Assembly: GCA_030038035.1 (NCBI GenBank)
Contig: JASHPP010000136.1
Location: 1-5,254 of the forward strand
Length of the DNA: 5,254 bases
Reading direction: 5' to 3'
Source: Trebonia sp.
GTDB lineage: Bacteria > Actinomycetota > Actinomycetes > Streptosporangiales > Streptosporangiaceae
The notes under the pieces are model-generated. The model ran no database searches. It saw nothing but the letters and a program-made list of their open reading frames with translations, and was not told the DNA's origin. A program made the position numbers and the translations under genes. Shown here piece after piece: positions 1 to 5,254 of this stretch. Positions within the stretch are counted from its first letter, which is position 1. Each line of letters begins with the position of its first letter.

Positions 1-2487
1 GGCGACCAGCCGCCGGCCCGGCTGGCGGAAGGCCTGCTCGGGTCGGTGGCCGGGCTGGCGTGCTCGCCGGACGGTGCGTGGGTGGCGGCGGCCGCTCACG
101 ACGGCCGCGTGCTGGTGGTAGAGGTGGGGCCGGGCCGCATCAGTGAGCTGGCCGTCTCCGATGACGGGCCGGCCGACGGATTGAGTTTCTCGCCGGACTC
201 GGCGTGGCTGGCGTGGTCGCAGCCCGGGCCGCAGCCGCTGCGGCGGATCCGGGCGGCGCGGCTGGCCGACTGCCTGGTGCTGGACGTGACCGACGGCCGG
301 TTCGCCGACACCGATCCGGTGTTCACCGTGGACGGGCTGTACCTGGCGTTCTTGTCGCGCCGCAGCTTCGACCCGGTGTACGACGCGCAGTCCTTCGACC
401 TGTCGTTCCCGTTCGGCAGCCGCCCGTACCTGGTGCCGCTGGCCGCGGGCACGCTGTCACCGTTCGGACCGCAGCCAGGCGGACGCCCGGTGACCCCAGC
501 GGACAATTCAAAAGATTCCTCTTCCGAACGATCCCCGGTTACTGTCGACATCGACAACATCGCCTCCCGGGTGATCGGCGTCCCGGTGGACGAAGGCAGG
601 TACTACGGCCTGGCCGCGGTGAAGGGCGGCCTGGTGTGGCTGCGGTCGCGGCTGTTCGGCGTGCTCGGCGAGGGCGCGGCCGACCTCGACGAGGACCGGC
701 CGCGGCCGGCGCTCGAGCGGTTCGACCTGCGCAAGCGCGAGGTGACCGTGCTGGCGGGCGAGGTCAACTGGTTCGCGGCCAGCGGCGACGGCTCGCGGCT
801 GGTTGTGCGGGACGGCAACGAACTGCGCGTGGTGCCCGCGGACCGCAAGGCCGACAACGGCTCATCGGACGACGTGGTGTCGGTCGACCTGTCGCGCGCC
901 CGGTTCCTCGCCGACCCCGCGGCGCTGTGGGCGCACGCGTACAAGGAGGCCGGACGGCTGCTGCGGCTGGATTTCTGGAGCCCTGGGATGTCGGACGTGG
1001 ACTGGGACGGGATCCTGGATCAGTACCGGTTCCTGCTGTCGCGGATCGGGTCGTCCGCCGAGTTCGGCGACCTGCTCTGGGAGGTGGTCGCGGAGCTGGG
1101 CACGTCGCACGCGTACGTGCTGCCCTCGGGTGCGTTCGCGCCGGTCCCGGCGTCGGCGCGGGGCGGTGCCGCGGCGCTGCTCGGCGCCGACGTGGTGCGC
1201 TCGCCGGACGGCAGGTGGCTGGTGCAGCGGGTGCTGCCCGGCGAGTCGTCCGACCCGCGGGCCCGCTCGCCGCTCGCCGCGCCCGGCGTGGCGGTGCGGG
1301 CCGACGACGAGATCATCGAAGTGGACGGCCGCCCCGTCGACCCGGTGCACGGCCCGTGGCCGGCCCTGGCGGGCACCGCCGGCAAGCCGGTGGAACTGAC
1401 CATCCGCCCGGCCGAAGCCCCCGCAGACCCAGCCGCGGCCGATGCTGCCGCGGCCGATGCTGCCGCGGCCGATGCTGCCGATGCTGCCGAGGCTGACGGC
1501 CCGGCCTCAGCTGACGCCGCGCCGACCGATCCGGCCGCGGAGACCCAGCCGTCCGCTGAGCCCCAGCCTTCCGCTGAGCCCCTGCCTTCCGTGGCCGCTC
1601 GGGCACCCGCAGATCCCCATGCTCCCCCCGAGTCCGAGCCTGCCGCCGACTCCGAGCCCGCCTCCGCGTCCCAGGCACCCGCGCAGGCCCAGCCTGCCGC
1701 CGAGTCCCAGGAGCCCGGCGACGCCGAAGCCCCTCAGGAACCCCCGGCGCCGCAGACGCGCCGTGTGGTGGTCGTCCCGCTGCGCGATGAGCGGCGGCTG
1801 CGCTACCAGGACTGGGTGGCGGGGCGCCGCCAGTTCGTCCGCGCCCGCTCCGACGGGCGGATCGGCTACCTGCACGTTCCGGACATGATGGGGGAGGGCT
1901 GGGCGCACCTGCACCGTGACCTGCGCGCGGAGATGGGCCGCGACGCGCTGATCGTGGACGTGCGCGGAAACCGCGGCGGCCACACCTCGCAGCTGATCGT
2001 GGAAAAGCTCGCCCGCCGGATCATCGGCTGGGCTTCCGGGCGCTGGGTGCGCCCGGAAAGCTACCCGGAGGAGGCGCCGCGCGGCCCGGTCGTCGCGCTG
2101 GCCGACGAGTTCGCCGGGTCGGACGGCGACATCGTCACCGCGGCGATCCGCTCGCTGCGCCTCGGCCCCGTGGTGGGCGCCCGCACGTGGGGCGGCGTGG
2201 TCGGCATCGACGGGGCCGGCTACCCCCTGGTCGACGGCACGCGGATCACCGTTCCGCGGTACGCGTTCTGGTTCGGCGAATACGGCTGGGGCGTGGAGAA
2301 CTACGGCGTCGACCCCGAGATCGAGGTCCTCATCACCCCCGACGACTGGGCCGCCGATCGCGACCCCCAGCTGGAGGTGGCCGTCGACCGGGCGCTTGAG
2401 CTGCTGGCTGAGCGACCCCCCGCGGCGGCGCCAGACGTCGCCTCAGGCCCCACCAAGCGCCGTCCGCCCCTCCCGCCCCGCCCATAG
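1..2487 (+). CDS. Tricorn protease, C-terminal part (5' end outside window)
   Basis: Tricorn is a large cytoplasmic peptidase (Thermoplasma family, also in actinomycetes) that degrades oligopeptides released by other proteases. The reading frame is open from base 1, so the GTG at 46 is internal; residues here are numbered from it. Seen in order: beta-propeller repeats (about 1-270, with SPDG/SPDS motifs), C1 (about 285-370), a PDZ domain (about 385-580) and C2 with the S41-like protease core (about 580-790). The catalytic set fits Thermoplasma Ser745/His746/Ser965/Glu1023: Ser354-His355 (GTSHAY), nucleophile Ser692 (GSDGD) and Glu751 (GVENYG), with oxyanion Gly645 (RGNRGG) and Asp693. From His355 to Ser692 is 337 residues against 219 in Thermoplasma; the excess of about 118 matches a low-complexity insert at about 456-571. 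From the alignment roughly 370-400 N-terminal residues (first propeller and start of the second) are missing. The C-terminal tail is Pro/Arg-rich. The gene ends with TAG and converges on the minus-strand operon. Identity is firm; activity is inferred. Confidence 0.95.
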   Translation, partial: GDQPPARLAEGLLGSVAGLACSPDGAWVAAAAHDGRVLVVEVGPGRISELAVSDDGPADGLSFSPDSAWLAWSQPGPQPLRRIRAARLADCLVLDVTDGRFADTDPVFTVDGLYLAFLSRRSFDPVYDAQSFDLSFPFGSRPYLVPLAAGTLSPFGPQPGGRPVTPADNSKDSSSERSPVTVDIDNIASRVIGVPVDEGRYYGLAAVKGGLVWLRSRLFGVLGEGAADLDEDRPRPALERFDLRKREVTVLAGEVNWFAASGDGSRLVVRDGNELRVVPADRKADNGSSDDVVSVDLSRARFLADPAALWAHAYKEAGRLLRLDFWSPGMSDVDWDGILDQYRFLLSRIGSSAEFGDLLWEVVAELGTSHAYVLPSGAFAPVPASARGGAAALLGADVVRSPDGRWLVQRVLPGESSDPRARSPLAAPGVAVRADDEIIEVDGRPVDPVHGPWPALAGTAGKPVELTIRPAEAPADPAAADAAAADAAAADAADAAEADGPASADAAPTDPAAETQPSAEPQPSAEPLPSVAARAPADPHAPPESEPAADSEPASASQAPAQAQPAAESQEPGDAEAPQEPPAPQTRRVVVVPLRDERRLRYQDWVAGRRQFVRARSDGRIGYLHVPDMMGEGWAHLHRDLRAEMGRDALIVDVRGNRGGHTSQLIVEKLARRIIGWASGRWVRPESYPEEAPRGPVVALADEFAGSDGDIVTAAIRSLRLGPVVGARTWGGVVGIDGAGYPLVDGTRITVPRYAFWFGEYGWGVENYGVDPEIEVLITPDDWAADRDPQLEVAVDRALELLAERPPAAAPDVASGPTKRRPPLPPRP
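1432..1494 (+). repeat. In-frame 15-bp tandem repeat (three copies) with 9-bp tail copies
   Basis: The unit GCCGCGGCCGATGCT occurs exactly three times in a row (1432-1446, 1447-1461, 1462-1476). Two shortened 9-bp units follow, GCCGATGCT (1477-1485) and GCCGAGGCT (1486-1494). It encodes repeats of the type AAADA/ADA. Perfect identity at nucleotide level, not just in protein, points to recent replication slippage. Changes by whole units keep the tricorn frame open. Confidence 0.95.
1543..1593 (+). repeat. In-frame 18-bp degenerate tandem repeat (QPSAEP)
   Basis: Two 18-bp units, 1543-1560 and 1561-1578, differ at two bases. A third, partial unit follows at 1579-1593. They encode QPSAEP, QPSAEP and LPSVA within the disordered insert of the tricorn PDZ domain. 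This is a second, independent slippage tract in the same insert. Confidence 0.85.
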
Positions 2488-2501
2488 CTCGCTACGGAAC
2501 C

Positions 2502-2517
2502 GACCGGATGTCCGGTC
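2502..2517 (+). terminator. Short inverted repeat just after the tricorn stop
   Basis: GACCGGA (2502-2508) and TCCGGTC (2511-2517) are perfect 7-bp arms around the 2-nt spacer TG, 14 nt beyond the tricorn stop codon. In RNA the two innermost pairs would open to form the loop, leaving a short GC-rich stem. No U-tract follows. It may help terminate or stabilise the tricorn transcript, but chance occurrence in GC-rich DNA is possible. Confidence 0.3.
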
Positions 2518-2683
2518 ACCTGGTCCGCTGGTGTGCGGGTGAGCGGTGTGGCGGGTGCGTCGCGGCATTCCGGGCATGAGGCTTATCGTGGAACATTTTC
2601 GCCACTGGAGGGCTCTGGCGCAGATAACGGGATCACAGATGCCTCGTCAGCACATCCTGTTCCCGATCTCACGATCATTCTCC

Positions 2684-2735
2684 CGATATGTTCGGGGTTT
2701 CTGTCGTTATAACGACAGAAACCCCGAACATATCG
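2684..2735. terminator. Perfect 52-bp spacerless palindrome, likely bidirectional terminator
   Basis: The left arm 2684-2709 and right arm 2710-2735 are exact reverse complements over all 26 positions with no spacer. The next pair outward (2683/2736) does not match. The centre reads TGTCGTTATAACGACA. RNA from either strand would form the same very stable hairpin of more than 20 bp with a small AU loop. It lies 196 nt past the tricorn stop and 124 nt past the exporter stop, between convergent genes, which is where a shared terminator would sit. No U-tract follows on either strand, as is common for actinobacterial hairpin terminators. Alternatives are a dispersed repeat or a protein-binding site. 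The structure is certain; the function is inferred. Confidence 0.7.
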
Positions 2736-2747
2736 CAGTTAACCTGG

Positions 2748-2774
2748 CCGCGCCGCCGGGGCCGGCCGGCGCGG
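2748..2774. terminator. GC-rich hairpin next to the 52-bp palindrome
   Basis: CCGCGCCG (2748-2755) and CGGCGCGG (2767-2774) are perfect 8-bp arms around an 11-nt loop. The hairpin lies between the exporter stop and the large palindrome and would be met first by minus-strand transcripts. There is no U-tract. Such stems arise by chance in GC-rich DNA, so the call is weak. Confidence 0.3.
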
Positions 2775-2822
2775 GAGCGGTGGTGCCTGCGGGGCTGGCG
2801 CTGCCGCCGCCTGGGGTGACAG

Positions 2823-2861
2823 GATCCCGGCGCGCGGAACGGCATGCCCCGCGTGCGGATC
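2823..2861 (-). terminator. Two-part hairpin overlapping the exporter stop codon
   Basis: On the minus strand GATCC overlaps the TGA stop (2861-2857) and pairs with GGATC (2827-2823). An inner stem pairs CGCGG (2853-2849) with CCGCG (2837-2833), with small internal loops between the two stems. It would form at the 3' end of the oxidase/exporter message and could act in termination or mRNA protection. It is imperfect and lacks a U-tract. Confidence 0.35.
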
Positions 2862-3498
2862 AGTCCTTGCGGCCGGTGATGGCGACGGTCAGGCCGACGC
2901 CGATCATGGCGAGGCCGCCGGCGCCGCCGACCAGCGCGAACCGGCGCGGCGAGCAGGCGAACCAGGCACGGACTCCGCTTGCGGCAAGACCCCACGTGCT
3001 GTCGGAGACCAGCCCGATGGAGACGGACACCAGGGCGAGCAACAGCATTTGCACGGGGATGTGGCCCGCCTCCCTATTCACGAACTGCGGCAGGATCGCC
3101 CCGAACAAGATGAATGCCTTCGGATTGGTGACGCCGACAACGAACCCGTCCCGCAGCGCCCGCCAGCCCGCGGGCGAATTCACCGGCGCCGAGATCGCGT
3201 CAGCGAGCGAGCGGCGCTGCCTGATGGCCTGCACGCCCAGCCACACCAGGTAGAGCGCCCCGGCCAGCTTGACCGCGACGAACAGCTGCGCGGAGCGCTG
3301 GAGGAGCGAGCCGAGGCCGATGGCCACGCAGGCGGCCACCACGTAGTTGCCGGCCGCGTGCCCGGCCGCGGTAGCGACCGCGGTCCGGCGGCCGTGCACC
3401 AGCGCCCTGCCGACCACGAAGAGCACCCCGGGTCCGGGGACCACGATGATGACGAGGGAGACGAGCGCGTAACCGAGCAGCTGACCCGAGGAGATCAC
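2860..3498 (-). CDS. LysE/RhtB-family amino-acid exporter
   Basis: A 212-residue integral membrane protein of the LysE/RhtB translocator superfamily, which exports amino acids or related small metabolites across the cytoplasmic membrane. About six hydrophobic segments are visible (roughly 7-30, 41-66, 70-92, 118-141, 147-172 and 186-207). The family signatures are present: PGPG at 21-24 at the end of the first helix, and NPKAFILFGAILPQF at 125-139. Length is normal for the family (about 200-220). The GTG start is supported by GGAG at 3507-3504 on the minus strand, 5 nt upstream, and by the 4-nt GTGA overlap with the stop of the preceding oxidase gene, which implies translational coupling. The substrate cannot be read from the sequence. 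Proximity to an alpha-hydroxy-acid oxidase suggests an amino acid or a hydroxy/keto-acid-related solute, but that is inference. Confidence 0.93.
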   Translation of the reverse strand: MISSGQLLGYALVSLVIIVVPGPGVLFVVGRALVHGRRTAVATAAGHAAGNYVVAACVAIGLGSLLQRSAQLFVAVKLAGALYLVWLGVQAIRQRRSLADAISAPVNSPAGWRALRDGFVVGVTNPKAFILFGAILPQFVNREAGHIPVQMLLLALVSVSIGLVSDSTWGLAASGVRAWFACSPRRFALVGGAGGLAMIGVGLTVAITGRKD

Positions 3499-4739
3499 CG
3501 CGGCTCCCGCGTGATCAGCTCGCGGCCCCGCTTGCGCAGCTCGGCCACCGAAGTGACCCCGAGCAGCTGCATCGTCGTCCGGAACTGCCTGGTGATCAGG
3601 TCAAGCGCGCGGTCCACGCCGGCCTCGCCGCCGGCCATCAGCCCGTAGAGGTAGGCGCGGCCGAGCACGCCGGCGTCCGCGCCGAGCGCGAGCGCCACCA
3701 CCACGTCGGCGCCATGCCGGATGCCCGAGTCCACAAGCAGGGCGACCGACGGCCCGACGGCCTCGCGTACCGGCGCGATCAGGTCGGCGGGAGCGACGGT
3801 CCGGTCAAGCTGACGGCCGCCGTGGTTGGACAGCTGGATTCCGTCCACGCCGAGTTCGGCGGCGCGGCGCGCGTCGGTCGGCCCGAGCGGGCCCTTGATG
3901 ATCAGCTTGCCGGCCCACCGCGAGCGCAGGTCAGCGATGTCGGACCAGTCGATGCCGGCGTCGAAGAAGTCAGCGGTCTTCCTGATGGTCGTCGGCGGCC
4001 GCCCGGCGAAGTTGGCGTAGTCGAGCGCCGGGCCGGACAGCAGCCGCAGCCAGTAGCCGGGCTTGCTGGCCACGGACGCGACCGTATGCAGGCTGAGTTC
4101 GGGCGGTATGGACAGTCCGTTGCGCTGGTCGCGGAGCCGGTTCCCCGCCACCACCGTGTCGACCGTGACCACGAGTGCGCCGAAGCCGTTGTCGGCTGCG
4201 CGGCTGACCAGGTCGCGCGCCTGCGAGCGGTCCTTGAGTATGTACAGCTGGAACCACAGGTCTGGCCGCCCGGCAGCGGCACCCCCCGGAACAGCGGCAC
4301 CCCCCGAACCACCCCCGGCGACGGCGACAGCGGCGAGTTCCTCGATGCCGGTGGCCGCCATCGTGGACAGCGTGTACGGCAGCCCGTGCCGCGCCGCCGA
4401 CCGCGCGGCGCCGCTCTCGCCGTCCGGGTGCAGCATCCGGGTGTACCCCGCGGGGCCCAGCGCGAGCGGGACCGGCAGCGCCGAGCCGAGCACGGTCGCG
4501 GACATGTCCACGACGTCGACGTCGGCCAGCACCCGGGGCAGGAACCGCCACTGGCGGAAGGCGGCCACGTTGGCCGCCACGGCGAGTTCCTCGTCCGCGG
4601 CCCCGTCGACGTAGTCGAAGACCGGCCGCGGAATGCGCCGCTTCGCCACCCGCCGCAGGTCGGACACGTCATGGCACGCCGCGAGCCGCCGCCGCGTGCC
4701 GTCAAGCTCCACAGCGCGCAGCCGGACGAGCTTGCGCAT
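3495..4739 (-). CDS. FMN-dependent alpha-hydroxy-acid oxidase/dehydrogenase (lactate/glycolate oxidase family)
   Basis: A 414-residue TIM-barrel flavoenzyme of the glycolate oxidase/L-lactate dehydrogenase family, which oxidises L-2-hydroxy acids to 2-keto acids. Expected residues are present (spinach glycolate oxidase numbers in brackets): Tyr43 in FDYVDGAADE (Tyr24), Tyr166 in WFQLY (Tyr129), TVDT 192-195, Arg203 (Arg164), Lys282 in IIKG (Lys230), and His306 and Arg309 in SNHGGRQLD (His254, Arg257). The FMN phosphate site is DSGIRHG 337-343 plus GRAYLYG 360-366. No heme domain, signal peptide or membrane segment is seen, so it is probably soluble. The start at 4739 was chosen for GAGGG 8 nt upstream; an ATG at 4754 (419 residues) is possible but has a poor ribosome site. 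The same frame reaches back to 4922, but that stretch encodes Cys/Arg-rich sequence unlike the family and covers the promoter. A Gly/Ala-rich insert occupies about 139-158. The substrate is undetermined. It overlaps the exporter gene by 4 nt. Confidence 0.93.
   Translation of the reverse strand: MRKLVRLRAVELDGTRRRLAACHDVSDLRRVAKRRIPRPVFDYVDGAADEELAVAANVAAFRQWRFLPRVLADVDVVDMSATVLGSALPVPLALGPAGYTRMLHPDGESGAARSAARHGLPYTLSTMAATGIEELAAVAVAGGGSGGAAVPGGAAAGRPDLWFQLYILKDRSQARDLVSRAADNGFGALVVTVDTVVAGNRLRDQRNGLSIPPELSLHTVASVASKPGYWLRLLSGPALDYANFAGRPPTTIRKTADFFDAGIDWSDIADLRSRWAGKLIIKGPLGPTDARRAAELGVDGIQLSNHGGRQLDRTVAPADLIAPVREAVGPSVALLVDSGIRHGADVVVALALGADAGVLGRAYLYGLMAGGEAGVDRALDLITRQFRTTMQLLGVTSVAELRKRGRELITREPR
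3504..3507 (-). promoter_or_regulatory. Ribosome binding site of the exporter gene
   Basis: GGAG on the minus strand, 5 nt before the GTG start at 3498 and inside the last codons of the oxidase gene. It supports this GTG and internal initiation on a shared mRNA. Confidence 0.65.
4274..4306 (-). repeat. In-frame 18-bp duplication in the oxidase gene
   Basis: The 15-mer CAGCGGCACCCCCCG (plus-strand reading) occurs at 4274-4288 and again at 4292-4306, with an 18-bp period. Translated on the minus strand it gives the near-repeat GGAAVP/GGAAAG, part of a Gly/Ala-rich loop inserted before the conserved DLWFQLY segment. Six-residue steps keep the frame. It looks like a slippage duplication in a surface loop. 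Confidence 0.85.
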
Positions 4740-4747
4740 TTCCTGCA

Positions 4748-4752
4748 CCCTC
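4748..4752 (-). promoter_or_regulatory. Ribosome binding site deciding the oxidase start
   Basis: GAGGG on the minus strand ends 8 nt before the ATG at 4739. The ATG at 4754 has only a weak GCGAG 1 nt upstream, so the downstream ATG is preferred by a difference of five codons. Confidence 0.55.
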
Positions 4753-4754
4753 AT

Positions 4755-4928
4755 GCTCGCGACGATACGCCGCGCCCGTCTGCCTGCGAAGATCCCGCAC
4801 AGACAACCGGCGAAGCACTGGCTGCCACCAGGAGCGCGCCGCAAACAGCCACGCCGATGTATATTAAACCTATTGAAATAATAGACATACCGGCGCGTTA
4901 CAGTTGATGACGCACAGGCCACCCTGCT
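4755..4928. promoter_or_regulatory. Divergent promoter region with AT-rich core
   Basis: This gap separates the leftward oxidase/exporter operon from the rightward ssuD-like gene and must carry the promoters for both unless transcripts enter from outside. Its core, 4859-4890, has only 7 G/C in 32 bases, far below the surroundings. It contains the inverted repeat CTATT (4870-4874) / AATAG (4880-4884) with a 5-nt spacer, and outer GTAT (4859-4862) / ATAC (4887-4890) ends, as might bind a regulator. TTGAAA (4873-4878) could be a rightward -35, with a weak -10 such as GTTACA (4897-4902) 18 nt on. On the minus strand TATTAT and TAATAT are possible -10 elements. None of these matches is strong enough to fix a start site. 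Confidence 0.55.
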
Positions 4929-4933
4929 GGAGG
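4929..4933 (+). promoter_or_regulatory. Ribosome binding site of the ssuD-like gene
   Basis: GGAGG ends 11 nt before the ATG at 4945, slightly long spacing. A closer AGG lies at 4935-4937. It supports the ATG, where similarity to SsuD begins at once ([11 protein letters not shown]). Confidence 0.6.
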
Positions 4934-4944
4934 CAGGTCGAAGA

Positions 4945-5254
4945 ATGTCACTGCGGTTTCACTGGTTCCTGCCGACCAACGGCGACGGCCGGGACATCGT
5001 CGGCGGCGGCCACGGCGTCGCGACGAGCGCGGGGACGGCGGTAGGCGCCACCGTCCGCCCGCCGTCGATCGGCTACCTCGGGCAGATCGCGCGCAGCGCC
5101 GAGCAGCTCGGGTTCGAGGGCGCGCTCACCCCGACCGGCGCCTGGTGCGAGGACGCCTGGCTGACCACCGCCATGCTGGCGACCGTCACGGAAAAACTCA
5201 AGTTCCTCGTCGCCTTCCGCCCCGGCCTGCTCTCGCCGACCCTGGCCGCGCAGA
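4945..5254 (+). CDS. ssuD: SsuD-like FMNH2-dependent alkanesulfonate monooxygenase, N-terminal part
   Basis: The first 103 codons of a bacterial-luciferase-like flavin monooxygenase run off the right edge. Full SsuD is about 380 residues, so about a quarter is seen. SsuD uses reduced FMN from a partner reductase and O2 to cleave alkanesulfonates to aldehyde and sulfite, supplying sulfur in the cytoplasm. The start resembles E. coli SsuD (MSL..FWFLPT.GDG). Later segments also match: [14 protein letters not shown] 44-57, [12 protein letters not shown] 61-72 and [19 protein letters not shown] 85-103. Cys68 corresponds to the active-site Cys54 of E. coli. Between GDGR and YLGQIA there are about 13 extra residues rich in Gly and Ala, and Asn12 stands where E. 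coli has His11. Actinobacterial relatives, as I recall them, vary here, so neither need mean loss of function. A related sulfone or other flavin monooxygenase is possible; the missing C-terminus would decide. It is divergent from the oxidase/exporter operon. Confidence 0.85.
   Translation, partial: MSLRFHWFLPTNGDGRDIVGGGHGVATSAGTAVGATVRPPSIGYLGQIARSAEQLGFEGALTPTGAWCEDAWLTTAMLATVTEKLKFLVAFRPGLLSPTLAAQ

Larger units (their letters stand above)
1411..1758 (+). other. Low-complexity Ala/Pro/Glu/Asp-rich insert inside the tricorn PDZ domain
   Basis: Between the PDZ strand ending VELTIRP and the strand resuming RRVVVVPLRDE, about 116 residues consist almost only of A, P, E, D, S, Q and T, with no predicted fold and few hydrophobic residues. 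The flanking segments read as one continuous PDZ-to-C2 transition, so this is an inserted, probably disordered loop rather than a domain. The reading frame is kept throughout. The excess spacing between the catalytic residues compared with Thermoplasma tricorn agrees with the insert length. Its role is unknown; it may be a neutral, repeat-expanded loop. Confidence 0.85.
2488..2859. other. Convergent intergenic region, no gene seen
   Basis: This 372-bp gap lies between the tricorn stop and the exporter stop. No reading frame in it resembles a protein, and no tRNA-like fold was found. Its middle (about 2575-2745) is clearly lower in GC than the genes on either side. It holds a perfect 52-bp palindrome and three weaker GC-rich hairpins, which suits a region that stops transcription from both sides. 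The heptamer TCCCGAT occurs at 2661 and again at 2681, just outside the palindrome. Confidence 0.75.

Noticed and set aside
1432..1494. CRISPR-like or regulatory repeat array
   Set aside because: The units are directly adjacent without spacers, are in frame, and encode a low-complexity loop, so they are coding tandem repeats.
204..1496. Overlapping plus-strand open frame (430 codons) inside the tricorn gene
   Set aside because: Arg/Gly/Ala-rich shadow in another frame of the tricorn gene; no recognisable domain.
2684..2735. Ends of an insertion sequence or MITE
   Set aside because: The arms meet with no internal sequence, no target-site duplication is seen at the borders and no transposase is nearby. 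A dispersed palindromic repeat remains possible.
2546..3253. Open frame of 235 codons on the plus strand running through the palindrome into the exporter gene
   Set aside because: Its 3' half is antisense to the clear LysE-family gene, its 5' half runs across the palindrome, and the product resembles no protein family. It is open because of high GC.
3714..4907. Long plus-strand open frame (397 codons) opposite the hydroxy-acid oxidase
   Set aside because: It is the complement of a well-supported gene with all catalytic residues. Long antisense frames are expected at this GC content, and the product is Arg/Pro-rich without domains.
4740..4922. Upstream extension of the oxidase to a start at 4922
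   Set aside because: The extra residues are Cys/Arg-rich and unlike the family, they span the AT-rich promoter core, and a ribosome site sits at 4748-4752.

Overview
The window is very GC-rich DNA with strong third-position G/C bias and GTG as well as ATG starts. That, together with a tricorn protease next to actinobacterial-style flavoenzymes, suggests a high-GC actinomycete. The genus cannot be told from this stretch. There are four protein genes, two of them cut by the window edges. No tRNA, rRNA, CRISPR array, insertion sequence or phage gene is visible.

Layout. (1) Positions 1-2487, plus strand: the C-terminal two thirds of a tricorn protease, with part of the seven-bladed propeller, the C1 region, PDZ, and C2 with the serine-protease core. 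All catalytic positions are present. The PDZ domain is interrupted by about 116 residues of Ala/Pro/Glu/Asp-rich low-complexity sequence, partly built from tandem DNA repeats. (2) Positions 2488-2859: a non-coding gap between convergent genes. It is lower in GC than the genes and contains a perfect, spacerless 52-bp palindrome (2684-2735) plus three weaker GC-rich hairpins, best read as transcription-termination signals for both directions. (3) Positions 2860-4739, minus strand: a two-gene operon, an FMN-dependent alpha-hydroxy-acid oxidase/dehydrogenase followed by a LysE/RhtB-type exporter. The two genes overlap by 4 nt (GTGA), so they are probably translationally coupled. (4) Positions 4740-4944: a divergent promoter region with a very AT-rich core. 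(5) Positions 4945-5254, plus strand: the N-terminal quarter of an SsuD-like, FMNH2-dependent alkanesulfonate monooxygenase, cut by the right edge.

How the genes may work together. Tricorn is a cytoplasmic peptidase that trims peptides downstream of other proteases, and it looks independent of the rest. The oxidase/exporter operon and the ssuD-like gene share a divergent control region. They could therefore be co-regulated, for example in use of organosulfonates or hydroxy acids, but that link is inference from position only. No clearly new system is visible. The items most worth a second look are the 52-bp palindrome and the low-complexity insertion inside the tricorn PDZ domain.
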